Source: an uncultured Gammaproteobacteria bacterium (GTDB lineage Bacteria > Pseudomonadota > Gammaproteobacteria > HK1). Taken from it: 64,000 nt of DNA. Made by a program: the position numbers and the translations under genes. Each line of letters opens with the position of its first letter. Position 1 is the first letter of the stretch. The stretch is from assembly GCA_958295465.1 (NCBI GenBank), contig OY282353.1:2285001-2349000 (forward strand), read 5' to 3'. The notes beneath the pieces are model-generated. The model did not search any database and had not been told where the DNA came from. It saw only the letters and a list, made by a program, of their open reading frames with translations. Shown piece by piece: positions 52,729 to 60,494 of the stretch.

Positions 52729-53712
52729 TCAGTTCCGTTCCCCCAGCTCGATGCGGGGATCGACCAGGCTGTAGACGAGATCCGTCAACAGGTTCGCGAC
52801 CACCACCACGAGGGACGAGAAGAACAGGATCCCCAGGATCGTCGGCGTGTCCCGGGCGAGGATGGACTGGAGCGCGAGCGACCCGAGCCCCGGCCAACTG
52901 AACACCGTCTCCACGAGTACCGCGCCGGACATGATCCCGGAGAACTGCAAGCCGGCGAGGGTCACCACCGGACCGAGCGCGTTGCGCAGGGCGTGCTTGT
53001 AGACCACCACGAACTCGCTCAGGCCCTTGGCCCTGGCGGTCCGCACGTAGTCGGAGCCGAGCACGTCCAGCATGCTGGCGCGGGCGAGGCGGCTGTAGAG
53101 CGCGAGGAAGATGGACGCCAGCGTCACCATCGGCAGCATGAGGTGGTGCAGCACGTCGAGCCCCCGCACGAACCAGCTCCCTTCGACCCGCACGTCGATC
53201 ATCCCGCCCACCGGGAAGATCGGAAAAATCGAGCAGAACAGGATGATCAGCATGATGCCGGTCCAGAACACCGGCGCGGAGTAGCCGAACAGCGCGAGCA
53301 GGGTGACCGCGTGGCTGGTGGCCCCGTTCGGCCTGCGCGCCGCGACGACGCCGAGCACCGTACCGATCACGATCGCCAGCACCTGGGCGGAGATCACGAG
53401 CAGCAGGGTCGCGGCCAGCCGCTCGAAGATCAGCTCGGTGACCGGGGTCTGGAAGAAATACGAGTACCCGAGATCGCCTTGCGCGAGGCGGGCGAGGTAG
53501 AGGCCGAGCTGGTGGTGGAAGGGTTTGTCGAGGCCGAAGCGGGCGCGGATCTCCTCCATCACTTCCGCGTCCGCGCCGCCCATGTCCCCCGCGATGGTGT
53601 CGGCGATGTCGCCCGGTGCGAGGTGCAGCAGCAGGAAGTTCAGGATCAGCACCGCGAACAGCAGCAGCGCCCCGTTGCCGACCCGGCGCACGATGAGTGC
53701 GAGTGCTTTCAT
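52729..53712 (-). CDS. Oligopeptide-type ABC transporter permease (DppB/OppB family)
   Basis: 327 residues, six helices. The N-terminal hydrophobic segment LLLFAVLILNFLLLHLAPGD, LGLYLARLAQGDLGYSYFFQ, the EAA loop DYVRTARAKGLSEFVVVYKH with ALRNALGPVVTLAGLQF, and VETVFSWPGLGSLALQSILA are all standard OppB features. The ending DLVYSLVDPRIELGERN matches the family. It lies between the binding-protein gene and oppC and should pair with OppC in the inner membrane. Confidence 0.92.
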   Translation of the reverse strand: MKALALIVRRVGNGALLLFAVLILNFLLLHLAPGDIADTIAGDMGGADAEVMEEIRARFGLDKPFHHQLGLYLARLAQGDLGYSYFFQTPVTELIFERLAATLLLVISAQVLAIVIGTVLGVVAARRPNGATSHAVTLLALFGYSAPVFWTGIMLIILFCSIFPIFPVGGMIDVRVEGSWFVRGLDVLHHLMLPMVTLASIFLALYSRLARASMLDVLGSDYVRTARAKGLSEFVVVYKHALRNALGPVVTLAGLQFSGIMSGAVLVETVFSWPGLGSLALQSILARDTPTILGILFFSSLVVVVANLLTDLVYSLVDPRIELGERN

Positions 53713-53719
53713 CGGTGCC

Positions 53720-53960
53720 GGAAGGTCCCGCCCCCGCGCCGGAGTCGGGACCCCGGGGCGTCGTTCCGCGTCAACTCGATAACCCGTCCTCCACGCCCGG
53801 GGCAGGGGACAGGTTCCGGGAGACTGCTTCGCGTCGCCTTGACGGCCCGCCCTCCGCCTCCGGCGCTGAGGCGGAATCCCAAGGCTCTGTTCTGCGTCGC
53901 CACGATGGCCTGTCCCCTACGTCGGGCGCGGTCCGCGCCCGGCGCGAAGGCAGGTGTTCC
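53720..53960. repeat. Degenerate ~65-bp tandem repeats between oppB and oppA genes
   Basis: Three diverged units share blocks such as TTCCGCGTCAACTCGATAAC, TTCGCGTCGCCTTGACGGCC and TTCTGCGTCGCCACGATGGC, each followed by a CC-rich stretch. Read in one plus frame they give related 20-residue units (RQLDNPSSTPGAG, RRLDGPPSASGAE, RRHDGLSPTSGAV). I see no gene in this 266-bp gap; it is an expanded repeat tract of the kind also found inside several genes here. Confidence 0.65.
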
Positions 53961-53978
53961 GGCCGACGTTGCGGCCGG

Positions 53979-55553
53979 TCAGTTCAGGTACACCTCGTCG
54001 AGCGGGGCGCAGGTGCCCCAGATCGATTTCGGCGGGTTGCCGATCTTGCGGTTGGCCACCGTGTGGTACGGGAGGGTGTAGGTCCAGTACACGGGCAGAT
54101 CCTCGGCCACGATCTTCTGGAACCGGGAGTACAGCGCCTTGCGCTTCTCCGGATCCATCTCCTGCCCGGCCTCGCCGAGGATCGCGTCCACCTCCGGGTT
54201 CGCATAACCCTGGGTGTTGGACCAGATGACCCCCTTCTTGACGTTGGTGCTGAGATAGGTGCGGTGCACGCCGATCACCGGGTCTCCCCAGTTGAAGACC
54301 ACGTCCCAGGACATGTCGAACTCGTGGTTGGAGACCCGCTTCGCCCACGTCGGGAAGTCGGGCGCCGCACGCACCGTCACGTCGATGCCGATCTTCTTCA
54401 GCGCCGGCTTCACGTACTCCGCCGGGGCCTTGATGCCGGACCACCCGTAGTCGAGGGTCAGCCCGAAGCGCATGCCGTCCGCGCCGCGCGGGTAGCCCGC
54501 CCCGTCCAGGATCTCGTTGGCCTTGTCGAGGTCGAGGTCGTAGGGCTCGACGTCCGCCTCGTAGAACGGGCTCCCCGGATGGATGCCGGTGCGTGCTTCC
54601 TGCGAGGTCCCGAGGTAGATGGCGTTCAGCAGGAACTCGCGGTCGATGGCGTGGGCGATGGCCTGGCGCACCCGCTTGTCGCTGGTCGGCTCGCGCTGGG
54701 TGTTGAACGCCAGCCAGGCGATCGGGCCGATCGCCGCGTAGCCGTCCGGGGTGACGAGGAGGTGGTCCTTCTTCTTCAGGCGGTTCAGATCGCGCGCGTT
54801 CTGCTCGAACGCGGAGAGATGAACCTCGCCGTTCTCCAGCGCGATGGTCCGCGCCGAGCCGTCCTTGAGGATACGCATGACGATCTTGTCGACGTAGGGG
54901 CGGCCCTCGATGAAGAAGTCCTCGTAGCGCTCCAGGATGATGTGCTCGTCACGCTTGAACTCGACGAGCTTGAACGGCCCCGAGCCCACCACGTCCTGGG
55001 AGTTGCGCGGATGGCTCTTCGGGTCCTGCCCGTCCCCGTAGACGTGTTCGGGGATGATCGGCAGGAGCTGCGAGGACATGGCCAGCAACAGGGCGGGGTG
55101 CGGTTGGGACAGCCTGATGACGGCGGTGTGGTCGTCCGGCGTCTCGACCCGCTCCACCGGGGCGTACATCGTCTTGAAGGGGTGGTTCTCCTGCACCGTC
55201 TTGATCGAGAACGCGACGTCCTTCGAGGTGATGGGCATGCCGTCGTGGAAGGTCGCCCCCTCCACGAGCTTCAGGGTCACCGTCAGGCCGTCGTCCGAGG
55301 TATGCCATTCGCGGGCGAGGTAGGGATGCGGGTTCCACTGGTCGTCGTAGCGCAACGGCGCCGCGAAGAGCTGGGTGCCCGGCTGCCCGGTGGATATCCC
55401 CGACTGCACCGCGGGGTTGAGGTGCCGCGGGGTGTTCTGGATCGCCCAGATCAGGGTGCCGCCCTGCTTGGGGGTGTCGGCGGTTGCGGTGAGGGCCGAT
55501 GCGGCAAGGACGGCGACGGCCAGGGGCCGTGCGAAGGTGCGGAACGATTGCAT
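53979..55553 (-). CDS. Oligopeptide-type ABC transporter substrate-binding protein (SBP_bac_5)
   Basis: 524 residues with a Sec signal peptide (LAVAVLAASALTATADT) and periplasmic location. PKQGGTLIWAIQNTPRHLNP, EWHTSDDGLTVTLKLVEGAT, FHDGMPITSKDVAFSIKTVQ and VVGSGPFKLVEFKRDEHIIL are the usual OppA/DppA segments. RVRQAIAHAIDREFLLNAIY and EFDMSWDVVFNWGDPVIGVH are in the C-terminal lobe. ATG 55553 has AGGAG at 8 bases. It is the first gene of the operon. Binding proteins of this family take peptides, glycosides or opines; the ligand is not readable. Confidence 0.92.
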   Translation of the reverse strand: MQSFRTFARPLAVAVLAASALTATADTPKQGGTLIWAIQNTPRHLNPAVQSGISTGQPGTQLFAAPLRYDDQWNPHPYLAREWHTSDDGLTVTLKLVEGATFHDGMPITSKDVAFSIKTVQENHPFKTMYAPVERVETPDDHTAVIRLSQPHPALLLAMSSQLLPIIPEHVYGDGQDPKSHPRNSQDVVGSGPFKLVEFKRDEHIILERYEDFFIEGRPYVDKIVMRILKDGSARTIALENGEVHLSAFEQNARDLNRLKKKDHLLVTPDGYAAIGPIAWLAFNTQREPTSDKRVRQAIAHAIDREFLLNAIYLGTSQEARTGIHPGSPFYEADVEPYDLDLDKANEILDGAGYPRGADGMRFGLTLDYGWSGIKAPAEYVKPALKKIGIDVTVRAAPDFPTWAKRVSNHEFDMSWDVVFNWGDPVIGVHRTYLSTNVKKGVIWSNTQGYANPEVDAILGEAGQEMDPEKRKALYSRFQKIVAEDLPVYWTYTLPYHTVANRKIGNPPKSIWGTCAPLDEVYLN

Positions 55554-55745
55554 GGTGAACTCTCCTGATGTCGATCGGCGGCATGTCGAACGGATACGAA
55601 CATGGATGCGGCGGCACCGGCTTCCTTGCGGGAGGGGATCGGCGGTGTCGCCACGAAGGTGGGGTGATGCGCCTCCGGCACCTCGGCCCGTCGAACGAGC
55701 CTACCACACCGGCCGGCCGGCGGATGACGCCCCCGAGCCCGCCGC

Positions 55746-55862
55746 AGCGATCCCCGCCAACGCCCGGACACCGGACTGCATGGCCGGGAATTCCCGGCCC
55801 CCACCCGCCCGAGCATCCGGCCCTGGCGATTCAGGAGACCTTTCGGACTCGACGGGAATTGC
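55746..55862. mobile_element. MITE-like element, diverged (copy C)
   Basis: The left end GATCCCCGCCAACGCCCGG and the right end CTCGACGGGAATTGCC match copy A with several changes, at the same ~117-bp spacing. The interior is poorly kept. It fills part of the 55554-55915 gap, which otherwise shows no gene. Confidence 0.55.
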
Positions 55863-55915
55863 CGAGCCCGCCGCTGCGTAGCGCACCGCATGGAAAGCTG
55901 CAACACCCTCGAAGC

Positions 55916-56503
55916 TCAATACCCCGGCGAACCCTTGCAGGCGACGAGCCGGGCCAGCGCCATGCGGCTTCCGTCGGGGTCGGCGACGATCCCTTCCTCG
56001 TAGGAGAGTACCCGCAGAGCGCGGAACCGCTCGAGAAGCTCGTTCGGCCGCGCGCGGAAGCGGTGGCTCTTCGGCCCGTCGACGTCCGCCGGGGTGACGT
56101 AGTGGTGGTCGTAGACGACGTGCCCGCCGGGGCGTAGCGCGTCGATGAGGCGGGGGATCAGGGGCCGATCCAGGAACCGCGCCACCACGATGACGTCATA
56201 GGCGCCGCGCGCGACGTCCGGCTGCTCCAGATCGGTCTCGATCCAGTTGACCTCGACCCCCGCGGCGGCGGCTCGTTCGCGGGCCCGGGCGAGCGCGACC
56301 CCCGAGACGTCCATCGCATCGACCGCGTACCCGTTGGCGGCGAGATGGATCGCGTTGCGGCCGAGGCCGCAGGCGACGTCCAGCGCCCGGCCCCGCGGGA
56401 GGCGGTCGATCCAGGCGGCGAGCAGGGCGCTCGGGTGGGTACGAGCGGCGTACTTGCCCGATACGTACCGTGCGTTCCAGTGTTCGCGGTCGGCGTCACT
56501 CAT
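55916..56503 (-). CDS. TehB-like class I methyltransferase
   Basis: 195 residues from ATG 56503 (ATG 56521 is a close alternative). MSDADREHWNARYVSGKYAA is the typical start of small TehB/methyltransferase-11-type proteins. RALDVACGLGRNAIHLAANG is motif I; AVDAMDVSGVALARARERAA is motif II; YDVIVVARFLDRPLIPRLID and LRPGGHVVYDHHYVTPADVD follow. It is cytosolic. The family methylates small molecules such as tellurite, selenite or thiols. It is divergent from the amidinotransferase gene. Confidence 0.85.
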   Translation of the reverse strand: MSDADREHWNARYVSGKYAARTHPSALLAAWIDRLPRGRALDVACGLGRNAIHLAANGYAVDAMDVSGVALARARERAAAAGVEVNWIETDLEQPDVARGAYDVIVVARFLDRPLIPRLIDALRPGGHVVYDHHYVTPADVDGPKSHRFRARPNELLERFRALRVLSYEEGIVADPDGSRMALARLVACKGSPGY

Positions 56504-56578
56504 TGCCGCTGGCCTGTCCATGATTGACTGCGCAATCCGTATCGTATCGAGCCGGGACCACGCCCGCACCGGCAGGCC

Positions 56579-56696
56579 GGTGTGGCCGCCAACGTCCCGG
56601 ACACGGCCGTGTCGCGGGGATTTCGCGGCCTTTCCTGCCGTCCGGGAGTCCGGTGGCGGGGATTCACCGGACGTTTTCGGGCTTGGCGGGAATTGC
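56579..56696. mobile_element. MITE-like element (copy B)
   Basis: The interior matches copy A well (GCCAACGTCCCGGACACGG, GGGGATTTCGCGGCC, CCGTCCGGGAG, GGACGTTTTCGGGC) and the right end is TTGGCGGGAATTGCC. The left inverted end has decayed (GTGGCCGCCAACG). It lies in the divergent intergenic region before the amidinotransferase gene; the rest of 56504-56880 shows nothing else. Confidence 0.75.
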
Positions 56697-56880
56697 CGCG
56701 TCGTGGCCTGGTCCCGGCTCGGCTCCGTGGTCCGAAAGGAAGTCTTCCCGGTCCTACGAGCGTCGGGCCCGCGGCCGCATCGGGCGCGGGCCGGGCGGCG
56801 CATTCACATCCCGGTGTTTTCGGGCACACTCGCGCCTCGCCTCGATGAACGGGTGCGGTTCGACAGGAGGGACAGCCGGA

Positions 56881-58014
56881 ATGAGCAAGACCATCGTCAG
56901 CTCGTGGAACGATTTCGATCCGCTCGAGCACGTCATCGTCGGCCGGGCCGACTTTACCTGCATCCCTCCGTCGGAGCCCGCCACGGAGGCGAAGATCCCC
57001 GAGGACAGCGACATGCGGGGGATGTGGGGGCCACGCCCGCTGGAGACGGTGGAGAAGGCGAACACCGAGCTCGATCACCTCGTGTCGGTGCTGGAGAAGC
57101 GCGGCATCCGCGTCGATCGGCCGACCCCCATCCAGTGGAACCAGGCGGTGGCCACACCGGACTTCATGACCGGGTCCTCGTTCGGCTGCATGCCCCCGCG
57201 CGACGTGCTGCTCACCGTGGGCAAGGAGATCCTCTCCGCCCCGATGTCGTTTCGCTGCCGTTACTGGGAGTACCTCGCCTACCACCCGCTCATGCAGCGC
57301 TACTTCGACGAGGATCCCGAGTTTCGATGGGAGCAGGCCCCGCGTCCCCGGCTCACCGATGCGTCCTACAAGGCGGGGTACTTCGACGAGATCACCATCG
57401 AGGAGCGCCTCGCCCGCACTGCCGCGCTCGACTTCGTCACCACCGAGCACGAGCCGCTGTTCGACGCGGCCGACGTCCTGCGCATCGGCCGGGACCTCTT
57501 CTGCCAGCACGGGCTGACCACGAACCGCCGCGGCATGGAGTGGCTGCAACGCCACTTCCCCGACCACCGCGTGCACGCGGTGAACTTCCCCGGCGATCCG
57601 TATCCGATCCACATCGATGCGACGTTCGTGCCGTTGCGCCCGGGGCTCGTCATCAACAATCCGAAGCGCCGGTTGCCCGACGTCCAGCGCGCGATCTTCG
57701 AGGCCAACGACTGGGAGATCGTCGATGCCGCCCCGCCTGCCCACAACCGGCCGCCGCCGCTGTGCTATTCGAGCGTGTGGCTGTCGATGAACGTCCTCGT
57801 GCTCGACCCGAAGACGGTGGTCGTCGAGGCCAGCGAGGTCTACCAGCAGGAACAGCTCGACGGGCTCGGCTTCGAGGTGGTCCCGGTGCCGTTCCGTGAC
57901 GCCTACCCCTTCGGCGGCGGGCTCCACTGCGCGACCGGCGACGTCTTCCGCCGGGGCGATTGCGAGGACTACTTTCCGAAACAGGTTCCGGGGACCCGGA
58001 TCAGGCCGATCTGA
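56881..58014 (+). CDS. Glycine/arginine amidinotransferase-family protein
   Basis: 377 residues; CAGGAGGGAC precedes ATG 56881. Guanidino-group-modifying (pentein) fold: WNDFDPLEHVIVGRADFTCI at the start, FDAADVLRIGRDLFCQHGLT with the Asp, HIDATFVPLRPGLVINNPKR with the His, and GGGLHCATGDVFRRGDC with the nucleophile Cys. This order and the length match L-arginine:glycine amidinotransferases, which transfer the amidino group from arginine to an amine. The acceptor here is unknown; glycine (giving guanidinoacetate) or another amine is possible. It stands apart from its neighbours, and no creatine pathway gene is adjacent. Confidence 0.87.
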   Translation: MSKTIVSSWNDFDPLEHVIVGRADFTCIPPSEPATEAKIPEDSDMRGMWGPRPLETVEKANTELDHLVSVLEKRGIRVDRPTPIQWNQAVATPDFMTGSSFGCMPPRDVLLTVGKEILSAPMSFRCRYWEYLAYHPLMQRYFDEDPEFRWEQAPRPRLTDASYKAGYFDEITIEERLARTAALDFVTTEHEPLFDAADVLRIGRDLFCQHGLTTNRRGMEWLQRHFPDHRVHAVNFPGDPYPIHIDATFVPLRPGLVINNPKRRLPDVQRAIFEANDWEIVDAAPPAHNRPPPLCYSSVWLSMNVLVLDPKTVVVEASEVYQQEQLDGLGFEVVPVPFRDAYPFGGGLHCATGDVFRRGDCEDYFPKQVPGTRIRPI

Positions 58015-58301
58015 ATCGGCCACCGCCCGACCGCCGCGGGCGGGCGGGAAACGCGGACCGGCCAGGCGAGTGCACGAAGCGCTCGACGCGCAGCCGATTC
58101 CGTAGCTGGCGATTCCGTTGCGGGGAACGGCAGGCCCTCCCGGCTCGATATGGTCCGGTGAGCGGGCACCGGGCCGGAAATCCAGCCCCGGCCGTGACGT
58201 CTCGTGCAAAATGACGAAGAATCGTGACTTCCGAAGTCCCGCTTCCGCTGGGGTCCGGAAAACTTCGCCCCAATGAAGTCGAGCCGGGAGGAACATCGAC
58301 G

Positions 58302-60386
58302 ATGGCCGCACAACCGGAAACCCGATACAGCGCCTGCCCCCACGACTGCCCTTCCACCTGCGCACTGGAGGTCGAACGGCTCGGCGATCGGCTCATCGGG
58401 AAGGTGCGCGGGGCGAAGGACAACACCTACACCGCCGGCGTCATCTGCAGCAAGGTCGCGCGCTACGCCGAACGCATCCACCACCCCGACCGCCTGACCA
58501 CGCCGCTGCGCCGCGTCAGGGACAAGGGCTCCCGCGACGGCTTCGAGCCGGTGTCCTGGGACGATGCGCTGGACGTCGTGGCCGAATCCCTGCTCCGGGC
58601 CGAGCAGCGCTTCGGCCCGGAGACGGTGTGGCCCTACTACTACGCCGGGACCATGGGCCTAGTGATGCGCGACGGGATCAACCGCCTGCGCCACGTCAAG
58701 CGCTACTCCGGGCAGCATTCGACGGTCTGCGTCACCCTGGCCTGGAACGGGTTCATCGCCGGCACGGGACGGCTCGCGGGCAGCGACCCGCGCGAGATGG
58801 CGAAGTCCGATCTCGTGGTCATCTGGGGCACCAACGCCGCGGCGACGCAGGTCAACGTGATGACCCACGCGCTGGAGGCGCGGCGCGCACGCAAGGCGCC
58901 GATCGTGGTGATCGACACCTACCGCAACGCCACCGCGAAGCAGGCGGACCTGTTCGTCTGCGTGCGTCCCGGCACCGACGGCGCGCTGGCCTGCGCGGTG
59001 ATGCACGTCCTGTTCCGTGACGGCCATGCGGACCGCGAGTACCTCGCGCGCTACACGGACTGCCCGGATGCGCTGGAGCGCCACCTCGCGGAACGTTCGC
59101 CCGAGTGGGCTGCGCGCATCACCGGCGTGCCGGCGGAGACGATCGAGACATTTGCCCGGATGATCGGGACGACCCCGCGCACCTACCTGCGCCTCGGCTA
59201 CGGCTTCTCCCGGCAGCGCAACGGCGCGGTGAACATGCACGCGGCGCTCTGCATCGCGGCGGTGACCGGCGCGTGGCGGCACGAGGGCGGCGGCGCGTTC
59301 CACAGCAACGGGGCGATCTACCACTGGGACAAGTCGATGATCGAGGGGCTCGACGTGATCGACCCGTCTATCCGGGTCTTCGACCAGGCGCGGATCGGGC
59401 CGATCCTGGACGGCGACGCGCGCGATCTCGGCGACGGCCCTCCGGTGACCGCGCTGCTCATCCAGAACACGAACCCGATGATGATCGCGCCGGAGCTCGC
59501 GCGGGTGCACCGGGGCTTCGCCCGCGACGACCTGTTCGTCTGCGTACACGAGCAGTTCATGACCGAGACCGCGGCGGTGGCGGACATCGTGCTGCCGGCG
59601 ACGATGTTCCTGGAGCACGACGACGTGTACCAGTCCGGCGGCCACCAGCACATCATCCTCGGCCCGAAGATCGTCGAGCCGCCCGGCGAGTGCCGTTCGA
59701 ACCACGATGTGGTCTGTGCGCTCGCGAAGCGGCTGGGGGCCGAGCACCCGGGCTTCGGGATGACCCCGCGGGAACTGATCGACCACACCCTGCGCGCCTC
59801 GGGCTGGGACGGGCTCGACCGGCTCGAAGCGGAGCACTGGTTCGACTGCCAGCCGGACTTCGACGATTCGCACTACACCGGCGGCTTCGCCCATCCGGAC
59901 GGCAGGTTCCGCTTCGCCCCCGACTGGGCGGCGCTCGCGCCGCGCGGCTTCGTCGGCGACGCGCTGCTCTCCGCGATGCCCCGGCTCCCCGACCACTGGG
60001 AGGTCATCGAGGAGGCGACGGAGGAGATGCCCTTCCGCCTGGTGACCGCGCCGGCGCGGCACTACCTCAATTCTTCGTTCACGGAGTCCCCCACGTCGAT
60101 TCGCCGCGAGGGCCGTCCGAGCGTGATGATGCACCCGGAGGACGCGATGGCGCTCGGGGTCCGAGACGGCGGCCGCGTGCGCCTCGGCAACCACCGGGGA
60201 GACCTCGTCATCCACGCCGAACTGTTCGGCGGGGTGCAGCGCGGGGTGGTGATCGTGGAGAGCATCTGGCCCAACCATGCGTTCGAGGAGGGCAGGGGCA
60301 TCAACCTGCTCACCGGCGCGGACGCGGTGGCCCCGGTGGGGGGATGCGCGTACCACGACAACCGGGTCTGGATCCGGGCCGCGTAG
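58302..60386 (+). CDS. Molybdopterin-dependent oxidoreductase with [4Fe-4S] motif
   Basis: 694 residues from ATG 58302, chosen for GGGAGGAAC upstream. The N-terminal cluster motif is CPHDCPSTCALEVERL then C in GVICSKVARYAERI (C-x3-C-x3-C-x(n)-C), as in formate dehydrogenase/DMSO-reductase-family proteins. YYAGTMGLVMRDGINRLRHV, LVVIWGTNAAATQVNVMTHA and IVVIDTYRNATAKQADLFVC belong to the molybdopterin domain. SFTESPTSIRREGRPSVMMH begins the C-terminal dinucleotide-binding domain. There is no Tat signal, so it is cytoplasmic. It is a catalytic subunit without partner subunits here. It may act with the xanthine-dehydrogenase-like genes just downstream. Confidence 0.88.
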   Translation: MAAQPETRYSACPHDCPSTCALEVERLGDRLIGKVRGAKDNTYTAGVICSKVARYAERIHHPDRLTTPLRRVRDKGSRDGFEPVSWDDALDVVAESLLRAEQRFGPETVWPYYYAGTMGLVMRDGINRLRHVKRYSGQHSTVCVTLAWNGFIAGTGRLAGSDPREMAKSDLVVIWGTNAAATQVNVMTHALEARRARKAPIVVIDTYRNATAKQADLFVCVRPGTDGALACAVMHVLFRDGHADREYLARYTDCPDALERHLAERSPEWAARITGVPAETIETFARMIGTTPRTYLRLGYGFSRQRNGAVNMHAALCIAAVTGAWRHEGGGAFHSNGAIYHWDKSMIEGLDVIDPSIRVFDQARIGPILDGDARDLGDGPPVTALLIQNTNPMMIAPELARVHRGFARDDLFVCVHEQFMTETAAVADIVLPATMFLEHDDVYQSGGHQHIILGPKIVEPPGECRSNHDVVCALAKRLGAEHPGFGMTPRELIDHTLRASGWDGLDRLEAEHWFDCQPDFDDSHYTGGFAHPDGRFRFAPDWAALAPRGFVGDALLSAMPRLPDHWEVIEEATEEMPFRLVTAPARHYLNSSFTESPTSIRREGRPSVMMHPEDAMALGVRDGGRVRLGNHRGDLVIHAELFGGVQRGVVIVESIWPNHAFEEGRGINLLTGADAVAPVGGCAYHDNRVWIRAA

Positions 60387-60494
60387 CCGCCCGGCGCCCC
60401 CGACCGCCTCCCGGAAGGACGGACGCTGACTCGATCCCCGGCGGTTGGGGCATACTCGCCGGAACACCGGTGAGCAAAAGGCGGGAGAGCGCAC

